Shown: in pieces, positions 51,593 to 60,703 of the stretch
How positions within the stretch are numbered: position 1 is the first letter of the stretch
Layout of the letters: each line of letters begins with the position of its first letter
NCBI RefSeq assembly: GCF_001983175.1
Contig: NZ_MNPW01000008.1
Coordinates: forward strand, 62,001-126,000
Reading direction: 5' to 3'
Length of the DNA: 64,000 nucleotides
Origin: Pseudomonas cedrina subsp. cedrina
GTDB taxonomy: Bacteria > Pseudomonadota > Gammaproteobacteria > Pseudomonadales > Pseudomonadaceae
Notes under the pieces: generated by a model
Database searches by the model: none
The model's input: the letters and a program-made list of their open reading frames with translations, nothing else
What the model was told of the DNA's origin: nothing
Program-made: the position numbers and the translations under genes

Positions 51593-52590
51593 TGCGGGCA
51601 TCGCTGTTCAATCAACCGCTCAAGCTGGTGGCGTTCGCCGCGTTGTCCCTGCTGGTCGTCAGTTGTTCCACCAGCCGCGGGCCGGTGCAGCAGAAATCCG
51701 GGGGCGCGGTGGTCCGTGCCCAGCCGGGCCTGGACATCAACCGCGCGCACAAAGACGGCGCGCCGTGGTGGGACGTCGACGTGTCGAAGATCCCGGACGC
51801 CACGCCGACCCTGCACACCGGCCCGTACAAGGCCAACCCCTATACGGTGCTGGGCAAGAATTACTTCCCGCTGCAGGATTCCAAGACCTACGTGCAATCG
51901 GGCACGGCGTCCTGGTACGGCACCAAGTTCCACGGCCAGAACACCGCCAACGGCGAAGTCTATGACCTGTACGGCATGAGCGCCGCGCACAAGACCTTGC
52001 CGCTGCCCAGCTATGTCCGCGTGACCAACCTGGACAACAACCGCACCGTGATCCTGCGGGTCAACGACCGTGGGCCGTTCTATTCGGACCGCATCATCGA
52101 CTTGTCCTACGCGGCCGCGAAGAAGCTCGGTTACGCCGAAACCGGTACCGCGCGCGTGAAGGTCGAAGGTATCGACCCTGCGCAGTATTGGGCCCAGCGA
52201 GGCAAGCCGGCGCCGTTGATGCTCAACGAGCCGCCGACCCAGCCGCAAGTGACCGCCTCGACGGGCAAGATCGAGCAATGGACGCCTCCGCCGCAGCAGC
52301 ACGCGCCGGACACGGTCGTCGTGCCCAGGGCTGCGCCGGGCGCAGCGGCAGCGGGTGGTCAATACCTGCAGGTCGGCGCTTTCGCCAACCCGGACGCGGC
52401 AGAACTGTTAAGGTCCAAACTCAGCGGTATGGTCAACGCGCCGGTCTTCATCAGCTCCATCGTGCGTAACCAGCAGACCCTGCACCGGGTGCGCATGGGC
52501 CCGATCGGCTCGCCGAGCGAGGTCGCACAAGTGCAGAACAGCGTGCGCCTGGCCAACCTGGGGCAACCCAGCGTCGTCACGGCTGAATAA
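51592..52590 (+). CDS. rlpA: Septal ring lytic transglycosylase RlpA
   Basis: RlpA digests naked glycan strands at the septum and helps separate daughter cells in Pseudomonas. The 332-residue lipoprotein has signal MRASLFNQPLKLVAFAALSL with lipobox VVSC, a double-psi barrel (ASWYGTKFHGQNTANGEVYD, VRVTNLDNNRTVILRVNDRG) and a C-terminal SPOR domain (GGQYLQVGAFANPDAAE). The start codon shares a base with the mltB stop. Confidence 0.95.
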   Translation: MRASLFNQPLKLVAFAALSLLVVSCSTSRGPVQQKSGGAVVRAQPGLDINRAHKDGAPWWDVDVSKIPDATPTLHTGPYKANPYTVLGKNYFPLQDSKTYVQSGTASWYGTKFHGQNTANGEVYDLYGMSAAHKTLPLPSYVRVTNLDNNRTVILRVNDRGPFYSDRIIDLSYAAAKKLGYAETGTARVKVEGIDPAQYWAQRGKPAPLMLNEPPTQPQVTASTGKIEQWTPPPQQHAPDTVVVPRAAPGAAAAGGQYLQVGAFANPDAAELLRSKLSGMVNAPVFISSIVRNQQTLHRVRMGPIGSPSEVAQVQNSVRLANLGQPSVVTAE

Positions 52591-52767
52591 TAAAGAATTG
52601 ATGGTCCTGGCCCGTCGGGCCTGGGCTGTGGTTGTTGGCTCGTTGAACAATAAAAACCCAGGGGCAAGGGGTGAGCGGGCAACCGAACACGCGACAGTCT
52701 GGCAACGGGCTGTCTGAATAAGTTTTGCCCGCGAGGGCAAGTTTCCATAAGCAATTTCGAGAGACGG

Positions 52768-53925
52768 ATGAACATCACCACCTTAGCCAAACGCACGTGC
52801 CTGCTTCTTTCGCTGATCATCACCCCGGCCGCCTGGGCGGTTGAAATGGTGCCGGCCTCCCCGCAACTGGCCGCCAAGGCCTGGGTCCTCATGGATGCCG
52901 CCAGCGGCAACGTGCTGGTCGAGAACAACGGTGACCAGCGCCTGCCGCCGGCCAGCCTGACCAAGCTGATGACCGCCTACATCGCGACCCTGGAAATCCG
53001 CCGCGGCCAGATCGGCGAGAACGACCCGGTGACCGTCAGCGAAAACGCCTGGCGTACCGGCGGCTCGCGGATGTTCATCAAGGTCGGTTCGCAGGTCACC
53101 GTGAGCGACCTGCTGCACGGCATCATCATCCAGTCCGGCAACGACGCCAGCGTGGCCCTGGCCGAGCACATCGCCGGCAGCGAAGACGCGTTCGCCGACA
53201 TGATGAACAAAACCGTGGCCGACCTGGGCATGACCAACAGCCACTTCATGAACCCGACCGGTCTGCCGAACCCTGAGCACTACTCGTCGGCTCACGACAT
53301 GGCAATCCTGGCGCGCGCGATCATTCGCGTCGACCCGGTGCACTATGCGATCTATTCCCAGAAGGAATTCTTCTGGAACAACATCAAGCAGCCTAACCGC
53401 AACCTGCTGCTGTGGCGCGACAAGACCGTCGACGGTCTGAAGACCGGCCACACCGAAGAAGCCGGCTACTGCATGGTGTCGTCCGCCGTGCGTGACGGCC
53501 AGCGCCTGATCGCCGTGGTCTTCGGCACCAACAGCGAGCAGGCCCGTGCGGCCGAGACGCAAAAACTGCTGACCTACGGTTTCCGCTTCTTCGAAACCCA
53601 GACCTTCTACCAGAAGGGTGCGGAGCTCGCGACCGCGCCGGTCTGGAAAGGCGCAACTTCGCAAGTCAAGGCCGGCCTGGCTGAAGACCTGACCCTGACC
53701 ATGCCTAAAGGCCAGCTGAAAAAGCTCGCGGCCAGCATGACCATGAACCCGCAATTGGTGGCGCCGATCGCCAAGGGCGACGTGATTGGTAAAGTCGAAG
53801 TCAAGCTGGACGACAAGGTGGTGCACAGCGCCGACCTGATCGCCCTGGACGCCGTCGACGAAGGTGGTATCTTCCGCCGCGTGTGGGATAGCATCCGTCT
53901 ATTCTTCTACGGCTTGTTCAACTGA
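52768..53925 (+). CDS. dacA: D-alanyl-D-alanine carboxypeptidase (PBP5/6 class)
   Basis: This low-molecular-mass penicillin-binding protein trims the terminal D-Ala of peptidoglycan side chains. The 385-residue protein has a signal peptide (CLLLSLIITPAAWA), active-site S63-L-T-K66 in PASLTKLMT, S123-G-N125 in IQSGNDAS, K225-T-G227 in LKTGHTEEAG, and a C-terminal amphipathic anchor (FRRVWDSIRLFFYGLF). The PAO1 equivalent is called dacC. A terminator follows. Confidence 0.96.
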   Translation: MNITTLAKRTCLLLSLIITPAAWAVEMVPASPQLAAKAWVLMDAASGNVLVENNGDQRLPPASLTKLMTAYIATLEIRRGQIGENDPVTVSENAWRTGGSRMFIKVGSQVTVSDLLHGIIIQSGNDASVALAEHIAGSEDAFADMMNKTVADLGMTNSHFMNPTGLPNPEHYSSAHDMAILARAIIRVDPVHYAIYSQKEFFWNNIKQPNRNLLLWRDKTVDGLKTGHTEEAGYCMVSSAVRDGQRLIAVVFGTNSEQARAAETQKLLTYGFRFFETQTFYQKGAELATAPVWKGATSQVKAGLAEDLTLTMPKGQLKKLAASMTMNPQLVAPIAKGDVIGKVEVKLDDKVVHSADLIALDAVDEGGIFRRVWDSIRLFFYGLFN

Positions 53926-53939
53926 TAGTGTGCACCTGC

Positions 53940-53972
53940 AAAGCCCCGCGTTGATCCGACGCGGGGCTTTGT
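53940..53972 (+). terminator. Rho-independent terminator after dacA
   Basis: AAAGCCCCGCG and CGCGGGGCTTT form an 11-bp stem with a 9-base loop, followed by GTTG rather than a long T-run. It lies 15 bases after the dacA stop. Confidence 0.8.
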
Positions 53973-54008
53973 TGTCGCCAAGGCTTACGCTTACGAGGCC
54001 GTTACGCC

Positions 54009-54284
54009 ATGACCGATACCGAAGTAAAGGCGCCAAAGATCGAATTCCCGGTGGTGGACTATCCGATCAAGATCATCAGCGATACCGGCGTAGGCCGCAA
54101 AGATTTGATCCTCGAGATTGTGCGTAAGCACGCGACGATCAATGACCAGCGTGTGGACGAGCGATCCAGCTCCACAGGCAAATACACCACGATCCAATTG
54201 CACATCGTTGCAATCGGGCAAGACCAGCTCTACGACATCAACAGTGAACTGCGGGCCACCGGCTTCGTGCACATGGTGCTGTGA
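54009..54284 (+). CDS. ybeD: YbeD family (DUF493) protein
   Basis: A 91-residue ACT-like small protein (KIEFPVVDYPIKIISDTGVG, RSSSTGKYTTIQLHIVAIGQDQLYDI). It is always found between dacA-type genes and lipB in gammaproteobacteria. Its function is unsettled, with a proposed link to lipoate metabolism. The stop overlaps the lipB start. Confidence 0.93.
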   Translation: MTDTEVKAPKIEFPVVDYPIKIISDTGVGRKDLILEIVRKHATINDQRVDERSSSTGKYTTIQLHIVAIGQDQLYDINSELRATGFVHMVL

Positions 54285-54931
54285 TGCCACAGGTATTGGG
54301 CTTTCGCGAGCTCGGCCGGATGGCCTACGAGCCCGTCTGGCATGCCATGCAGCGCTTTACCAACGAGCGCGGCAGCACCGCCGCCGATGAAATCTGGCTG
54401 GTGGAACACCCGCCGGTGTTCACCCAGGGCCAGGCCGGCAAGGCCGAGCATCTGTTGCTGCCGGGGGATATTCCGGTGGTGCAGGTCGACCGAGGTGGCC
54501 AAGTGACTTACCATGGGCCGGGTCAACTGGTGGCTTACTTGCTGCTGGACGTGCGCAAGCTTGGGTTTGGCGTACGCGACCTGGTGAGCCGAATGGAGGC
54601 TTGCCTGATCGAGCTGTTGGCCAGTTACGGCGTGACCGCCGCGGCCAAGCCCGATGCACCCGGTGTGTATGTGGATGGCGCGAAAATCGCGTCCCTCGGC
54701 TTGCGCATTCGCCACGGTTGTTCCTTTCATGGCCTGGCCCTGAACGTGGACATGGACCTGGCGCCGTTCCGGCGGATCAACCCGTGCGGTTATGCCGGGT
54801 TGGCGATGACGCAACTGAGTGACCACGCCACACCGATTAAATTTGCCGAGGTAAGTGCCCGGCTGCGTGCGCAGCTCGTCAAACACCTCGACTATGCTGA
54901 GCAGACGACCCTTACGGGCGGAATCGACTGA
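54284..54931 (+). CDS. lipB: Octanoyl-ACP:protein octanoyltransferase
   Basis: LipB transfers octanoate from acyl carrier protein to the lipoyl domains of the 2-oxoacid dehydrogenases. The 215-residue protein contains DEIWLVEHPPVFTQGQAGKAEHL, VVQVDRGGQVTYHGPGQLVAYLLLD, and KIASLGLRIRHGCSFHGLALN with the catalytic Lys and Cys. ATG 54284 is chosen over GTG 54281; both overlap the ybeD stop. Confidence 0.96.
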   Translation: MPQVLGFRELGRMAYEPVWHAMQRFTNERGSTAADEIWLVEHPPVFTQGQAGKAEHLLLPGDIPVVQVDRGGQVTYHGPGQLVAYLLLDVRKLGFGVRDLVSRMEACLIELLASYGVTAAAKPDAPGVYVDGAKIASLGLRIRHGCSFHGLALNVDMDLAPFRRINPCGYAGLAMTQLSDHATPIKFAEVSARLRAQLVKHLDYAEQTTLTGGID

Positions 54932-54933
54932 CT

Positions 54934-55959
<1,026 letters not shown>

Positions 55960-55987
55960 TACAAATTTGGCCAACACCGCTGATCCA

Positions 55988-56091
55988 ATGTGGGAGCGGG
56001 CTTATGTGGGAGCTGGCTTGCCTGCGATGCAGACACTTCGGTACAACAGATGTACCGAGGTGATGCCATCGCAGGCAAGCCAGCTCCCACA
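55988..56091. repeat. REP cluster
   Basis: A truncated GTGGGAGCGGGCTT copy (55988-56003), then a full inverted pair of the GTGGGAGCTGGCTTGCCTGC family with outer ends near 56005 and 56091. A nested inverted CGGTACA...TGTACCG occupies the loop. It lies between lipA and ldcA. Confidence 0.9.
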
Positions 56092-56124
56092 GTTCGTTCT
56101 GCGCTAATTTAGGGAGAGTTGTGG

Positions 56125-57042
56125 ATGAGCATTGCCGTACCTGCCTTGCGATCCGAAGGCACCATCGCCCTGATCGCCCCCGCCGGCCCCGCCGCGCTGG
56201 ACGTCGAAAAAGCCGGCCAATGGATGCGCGCCCGCGGCTATGACCTGCGAATCTTCCCTGGTGTGTATGAGCGAGACGGTTACCTCGCCGGCAGCGATAA
56301 AGTCCGCCTCAACGACCTGCACAGCGCCTTCGCCGACCCTGCCATCGACGCCATCTTCTGCCTGCGCGGCGGCTACGGCACGCCACGCCTGCTCGACAGC
56401 CTGGATTTCGAACTGCTGCGCGCCAACCCCAAGCCCTTCGTCGGCTACAGCGACATCACCGCCTTGCACCTGGCGATCAACCGCTACGCTGGTTTCGTGA
56501 CCTTCCACGGGCCCATGCTCAATGCCGACCTGCTCGGTGCCAAGCAACCACCCACCGAGTCGTCATTGCTCGGCCTGCTGCGCGGTGACCTTGGTGCGGG
56601 CAGCGTGCTTGCCCACCCCGCAGCCTTCCCGTTGACCACCCTTGAGCCAGGCATCGCCTGTGGGCGTTTGCTGGGCGGCAACCTGTCGATGATCGCGGCA
56701 GTGATGGGCACGCCTTACGAGATCGACGCCGACGGCATCATCCTGTTCATCGAAGACATCAACGAGCCGATCTACCGCATCGACCGCCTGCTCACGCATT
56801 TGCGCCTGGCGGGCAAGCTGCAGCAGGTTGCGGGGGTGCTGGTGGGGGATGTGGCGGGTGTGGAGTCTGTTGCCTTGGAGCGTCTGTTGAAGCAGACCTT
56901 TGCGCCGCTGTGCATTCCGGTGCTGTCCGGCTGGCGCAGCGGGCATTGTGACCCGAACCTGACGCTGCCGATGGGCGCGTGGGTGCGGTTGGATGCGGGA
57001 GAGCAGCGGGTGGTGCTGGAGCAGGATGTGGTCTTTAAGTAG
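56125..57042 (+). CDS. ldcA: LD-carboxypeptidase (S66 family)
   Basis: LdcA releases the terminal D-Ala from tetrapeptides during murein recycling, giving the tripeptide used by Mpl. The 305-residue protein has IALIAPAGPAALDVEKAGQW, CLRGGYGTPRLLDSLDF, the nucleophile Ser in FVGYSDITALHLAI, and C-terminal Glu/His catalytic residues in the FIEDINEPIYRIDR and GHCDPNLTLPMG segments. ATG 56125 follows GGGAGAG at 6 bases; an upstream TTG is not needed. Confidence 0.94.
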   Translation: MSIAVPALRSEGTIALIAPAGPAALDVEKAGQWMRARGYDLRIFPGVYERDGYLAGSDKVRLNDLHSAFADPAIDAIFCLRGGYGTPRLLDSLDFELLRANPKPFVGYSDITALHLAINRYAGFVTFHGPMLNADLLGAKQPPTESSLLGLLRGDLGAGSVLAHPAAFPLTTLEPGIACGRLLGGNLSMIAAVMGTPYEIDADGIILFIEDINEPIYRIDRLLTHLRLAGKLQQVAGVLVGDVAGVESVALERLLKQTFAPLCIPVLSGWRSGHCDPNLTLPMGAWVRLDAGEQRVVLEQDVVFK

Positions 57043-57062
57043 TTGTTGCCCGGCAGGGCCTC

Positions 57063-57127
57063 ATCGCAGGCAAGCCAGCTCCCACAGGGAAATGCATTCC
57101 AAATGTGGGAGCTGGCTTGCCTGCGAT
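57063..57127. repeat. REP inverted pair
   Basis: Inverted GTGGGAGCTGGCTTGCCTGC copies at 57063-57086 and 57104-57127, with a 17-base loop, between the convergent ldcA and transglycosylase genes. Confidence 0.9.
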
Positions 57128-57150
57128 AGCGGTGGTCGCCATAAGCAGAT

Positions 57151-58476
57151 CTAACGGTTCTGCAACGATTCCAGCAGTTTCACCGTCGGATACCCATCCG
57201 CCGGCCAGCCCAGCGCCTGCTGCGCCGCGCGGATCGCCTTGCGCGTATTGGCGCCGATGATCCCGTCCGGGTTGCCCGCGTCATAGCCATTGGCACTCAA
57301 CGCCGTCTGCAAATCGATACGCTGCGAGCGGCTCAACGGCAGCTCATCTTTTGGCCAATCGCCACGAATCACGCCGCCACCGCCGAACCGCTCCGACAGC
57401 AAGCCAACCGCCAGCGCGTAGGACGACGAGTTGTTGTACTTGAGGATCGCACGGAAGTTATCCAGCACCAGGAACGCCGGGCCACGGTAACCCGCTGGCA
57501 GCAATAGCGCGGCGGACAGTTGGTCGACGTCGGGCGGCAGGCTGGCGCCGGGTGGCAGTTGGATGCCGAGTTTCAACCATTCAGCGACGGTCTTGCGGAT
57601 GCCACCGTCGGCGAGGGCGTAATCAAAGTTCGTCGGCAGTTGTTTTACCTCGAAACCCCATGGCTGGCCTTTCTGCCAGCCGGAGCTTTGCAGGTAGTGC
57701 GCGGTTGAGGCGAGGGCGTCGGCCGGGCTGTTCCAGATATCGCGGCGACCGTCGCCATCGAAGTCCACGGCGTGGGTGTTGTAGGTGGTCGGAATAAATT
57801 GGGTCTGGCCCATGGCGCCGGCCCAGGAGCCTTTCATCTGGTCGGCCTGGATGTCGCCGTGCTGGATGATCTGCAACGCCGCCAGCAGTTGCGCCTGGGC
57901 AAACGCCGGGCGACGGCCTTCGTAGGCCAGGGTCGCCAGCGAGCGGATCACCGAGTTATTGCCCTGGAACTGGCCGAAGTTGCTTTCCATGCCCCACACC
58001 GACACCAGCGCCTGGCGGTCGACGCCGTAGCGTTGCTCGATGCTCTGCAGGATGTCGGCGTACCTGACCAGCAAGGCCTGGCCGTTGCGCACGCGCACCG
58101 GCGAGAGGGCGCCGTCCAGGTATTCCCACACCGGGCGGGAAAATTCCGGCTGGCTGCGGTCGGCGCGGATCACTGCCATGTCGGGCGTGACGTTGGCGAA
58201 GGCATTGTCGAACACGGCGGCAGTGATGCCGGCCTGCAGGGCTTGCGCGCGAAAGCCGGCCTGCCATTCGGCAAAGGTCTGGGTGGGTTGGATATCAAGG
58301 TTGTCCACGGCCAGCGGGGCCACTACGGCAGGCGCGACCACCGGGGCGGTCTGGAGTTTGGGCAGTGGTTGAGCGTCGGCGGCGGTTGGTTTTTCCGCGC
58401 AGGCGACAAGCAGAATGAGGCTGGAGGCAGCGATCAATTGGCGAAGGTGCCAACGACGGGAAAGACTAGAGGGCAT
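57151..58476 (-). CDS. MltB-type lytic transglycosylase with peptidoglycan-binding domain
   Basis: A second MltB-family enzyme, 441 residues. It has a lipoprotein signal (QLIAASSLILLVACAEKP, lipobox LVAC), the catalytic Glu in VSVWGMESNFGQFQGNNSV, and the signature GSWAGAMGQTQFIPTTYNTHAVDFDG. The C-terminal 60 residues are a PG_binding_1 domain (RIDLQTALSANGYDAGNPDG). It resembles SltB2 of PAO1 (PA3992). The related mltB at 50576 lacks the extra domain. Confidence 0.93.
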   Translation of the reverse strand: MPSSLSRRWHLRQLIAASSLILLVACAEKPTAADAQPLPKLQTAPVVAPAVVAPLAVDNLDIQPTQTFAEWQAGFRAQALQAGITAAVFDNAFANVTPDMAVIRADRSQPEFSRPVWEYLDGALSPVRVRNGQALLVRYADILQSIEQRYGVDRQALVSVWGMESNFGQFQGNNSVIRSLATLAYEGRRPAFAQAQLLAALQIIQHGDIQADQMKGSWAGAMGQTQFIPTTYNTHAVDFDGDGRRDIWNSPADALASTAHYLQSSGWQKGQPWGFEVKQLPTNFDYALADGGIRKTVAEWLKLGIQLPPGASLPPDVDQLSAALLLPAGYRGPAFLVLDNFRAILKYNNSSSYALAVGLLSERFGGGGVIRGDWPKDELPLSRSQRIDLQTALSANGYDAGNPDGIIGANTRKAIRAAQQALGWPADGYPTVKLLESLQNR

Positions 58477-58537
58477 GCACAGGTCCAGGGATTACAAATC
58501 AGAAGCAGACCTTATCATGCCGGAGGGGCGCTTGCCT

Positions 58538-58702
58538 TCAGGCAGCCAGAAAGTAAGAAGCCTCCCAGCTATTAGACTGGAAGGCTTCGCGGCGGTAGCT
58601 GCCTTTGCCCTTGCCGGCGCGTTCCTGACGGCTGCGGAACAGTGGCTGGGCGATGATGGATTTGGCCTTGTTGGGGCCATGCTTGGATGGCTTTTTGCTC
58701 AT
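58538..58702 (-). CDS. arfA: Alternative ribosome-rescue factor A
   Basis: ArfA recruits RF2 to ribosomes stalled on mRNAs without a stop codon, a back-up to tmRNA. The 54-residue protein begins MSKKPSKHGPNKAKSIIAQP and ends SWEASYFLAA. The basic N-terminus and GKGKGSYRREAF match the family. The mRNA has a 12-bp hairpin inside the last third of the reading frame (58557-58588), as in E. coli arfA, where cleavage or termination at the hairpin leaves a stop-less message that is only productive when tmRNA fails. Confidence 0.85.
   Translation of the reverse strand: MSKKPSKHGPNKAKSIIAQPLFRSRQERAGKGKGSYRREAFQSNSWEASYFLAA
58557..58588 (-). promoter_or_regulatory. Hairpin within the arfA coding sequence
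   Basis: On the minus strand GAAGCCTTCCAG and CTGGGAGGCTTC pair over 12 positions (one G-U) around an 8-base loop and are followed by TTACTTTCT. It lies about 17 bases before the stop codon. It could act as an intrinsic terminator or RNase III site that yields non-stop arfA mRNA. Confidence 0.7.
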
Positions 58703-58815
58703 GTCGGTACTCTCGATAGGTGAGGGGAAGCGGGGCAAATTTTCTGCCGAAGTTTGGCCGCTGTAAAGCCCCTCGATGCGTAGGCGTTTTCACAGAGTAA
58801 TGTGGGCACAGTCAA

Positions 58816-58904
58816 TGTGGGAGCTGGCTTGCCTGCGATAGCGGTGTATCAGTGCCAGAGATGCAAGCTGACCGACCGCTATCGCAGGCAAGCCAGCTCC
58901 CACA
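58816..58904. repeat. REP inverted pair
   Basis: Inverted GTGGGAGCTGGCTTGCCTGC copies with outer ends at 58816 and 58904. The pairing extends inward to ATAGCGGT. It lies between holA and arfA. Confidence 0.9.
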
Positions 58905-58932
58905 GGGTTTTGTGGTGATTTTTTGGACGGGG

Positions 58933-59970
58933 TTATTCGGCGGGAAGGGTCAGGCGCTGGCCGCACATCAACAGCGACAAACGGCTCAGGCTCATCCACG
59001 GCGAACCGGCTGCCTGGCCCTTGATCTGCGCATCGATGCGCTGCGCTTCCAGCAAAAGCTGCGCCCAGCGTTGCGCCGAGTGCCGTTGCAGGGCTTTGCT
59101 CATCAGGGGCTTGCGCTTGTCCCAGACCGGCGGCCGAGCCTGGCTGAAACATTTGTCCAGCGGCGTGCCCTGGCTGTATTGCAAGGCAATATTGGCCAGC
59201 ACCCGCAGTTCTCGGGCCAGGGCCCACAGGATCACCGGTGGCTCCACGCCTTCGCCGCGCAGGCCTTCGAGCATGCGCAGGGCGTGGGCGGGTTCGCCGT
59301 TGAGGATTGCGTCCACCAGCCCGAACACGTCAAAGCGCGCGCTGTCAGCCACGGCGCCCTGAACGGTTTCGACGGTGATCTGCCCGTCTTCAGCCATCAG
59401 CTTGAGCTTTTCGATCTCCTGGGCGGCGGCCAGCAAGTTGCCTTCGACCCGCGCGGCGATCAGCTCGACTGCGTCCTGGGTGGCCGACAGCCCCGATTGA
59501 GACAGGCGCTGGCGAATCCACTGGGGCAGTTGGCTGCTGTCCACCGGCCAGATCTGGATGAACTGGGTGTGTGCCCCTTCCACCAGGGCCTTGCCCCATT
59601 TGGTTTTCTGCGCACTGCCATCGAGCTTGGGCAGGCTGATCAACAGCACCGTGTCTTCGGCAGGCCGTGAGCAATATTCCATCAAGGCTGCCGCGCCCTT
59701 GTCGCCGGGCTTGCCTGAAGGCAGGCGCAGTTCCAGCAGGCGTTTTTCGGCAAACAGCGACATGCTCGCGCCGGCTTGCAGCAGCGTGCCCCAGTCGAAA
59801 CTGGCGTCGGCGCTGAACACCTGGCGTTCATCGAAGCCTTGCTGGCGCACGGCGGCGCGGATGGCGTCGGCGGCTTCCTGGCACAGCAGCGGATCATCGC
59901 CGCTGACGATGTAGACAGGCGCGAGGCCACCTTGCAGGTGCTTGGCGAGTTGGGCGGGGGCGAGTTTCAT
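58933..59970 (-). CDS. holA: DNA polymerase III delta subunit
   Basis: HolA opens the beta sliding clamp as part of the clamp loader. The 345-residue protein begins MKLAPAQLAKHLQGGLAPVY and has family segments YIVSGDDPLLCQEAADAIRA, SLFAEKRLLELRLPSGKPG, LLISLPKLDGSAQKTKWG and FGLVDAILNGEPAHALRMLEG. It follows lptE with 39 bases between. Confidence 0.95.
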   Translation of the reverse strand: MKLAPAQLAKHLQGGLAPVYIVSGDDPLLCQEAADAIRAAVRQQGFDERQVFSADASFDWGTLLQAGASMSLFAEKRLLELRLPSGKPGDKGAAALMEYCSRPAEDTVLLISLPKLDGSAQKTKWGKALVEGAHTQFIQIWPVDSSQLPQWIRQRLSQSGLSATQDAVELIAARVEGNLLAAAQEIEKLKLMAEDGQITVETVQGAVADSARFDVFGLVDAILNGEPAHALRMLEGLRGEGVEPPVILWALARELRVLANIALQYSQGTPLDKCFSQARPPVWDKRKPLMSKALQRHSAQRWAQLLLEAQRIDAQIKGQAAGSPWMSLSRLSLLMCGQRLTLPAE

Positions 59971-60009
59971 AGGCAGGGCGAACGGGGCGCTTGGCGCGCC
60001 CCGTCTGGC

Positions 60010-60615
60010 TTACTCGACAGGGACTTCAACAGGCGATTGTTTCGGCGTGTTGTCTTCGTACTCTTGGGCAGCCTTGAGTGCGTCGGCGTCAGCCTTGGCC
60101 TTGTCGTCAGCCCGTTGCTGCAGGACCTCAAGCTGTTGCGGCGTGATCATCGCCAGGCGCAGCATCATGCGCTGTACCAGTTCGCGACGCATTTCCTTGC
60201 GCACTTGGATGGTTTCGGAGTCCGAACCCACCAGGTTGTTGCCGTCGTGGCTGACGATTTTCTGGATCTGGATGTCGTCACCCATCAAAGGCAGCTTGTC
60301 GTGGCCCTGGATTTCAAAGCTGAGCACGGTGCTCAGTTCGATATCGGACGCACGCCCGGCGCTGGCATAACTCAGGTTGCGCTGGGTTTCCCGTTCGTTG
60401 GCCAGGAACAGCTTGTAGGTCGCGCCGGTGTAGACGTGTACGCCACTGTTTTCCAGGACCTGACGCAACTGGGTCACTGTTTCGCTGTAGGCGTCGCGGG
60501 CACTGACGTCCAGTTCCTTGATCGCCAGTTCCTGGGTGCCGGTACCGCGCAGTTGGAAGCCGCAAGCGCTTAGCAGCACGGCAAGGCCCATAACCAGCAA
60601 ATTGCGTTTGATCAT
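60010..60615 (-). CDS. lptE: LPS-assembly lipoprotein LptE
   Basis: LptE plugs the LptD barrel that places lipopolysaccharide in the outer leaflet. The 201-residue lipoprotein has MIKRNLLVMGLAVLLSACGF with lipobox LSAC and the LptE signature CGFQLRGTG. The C-terminal tail is charged (ADDKAKADADALKAAQEYED). It lies between leuS and holA, as in most gammaproteobacteria. Confidence 0.95.
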   Translation of the reverse strand: MIKRNLLVMGLAVLLSACGFQLRGTGTQELAIKELDVSARDAYSETVTQLRQVLENSGVHVYTGATYKLFLANERETQRNLSYASAGRASDIELSTVLSFEIQGHDKLPLMGDDIQIQKIVSHDGNNLVGSDSETIQVRKEMRRELVQRMMLRLAMITPQQLEVLQQRADDKAKADADALKAAQEYEDNTPKQSPVEVPVE

Positions 60616-60671
60616 TTTGTTGCTCCCCTTGAAACCATGTGGGCCTTATCGAGGCCCTGAAGGCTTTGTTC

Positions 60672-60695
60672 GGCGCAGGGCTCAAGCCCTGCGCC
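60672..60695. other. Strong hairpin between leuS and lptE
   Basis: GGCGCAGGGC and GCCCTGCGCC form a perfect 10-bp stem with a TCAA loop in the 88-base gap. There is no T-run on either strand, so it may stabilise or process the leuS-lptE message rather than end it. Confidence 0.5.
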
Positions 60696-60703
60696 CGATC
60701 CGA

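Noticed and set aside
55988..58904. Repeated near-identical palindromes as a CRISPR array
   Set aside because: The copies are inverted REP pairs scattered between genes, without regular spacers or cas genes.
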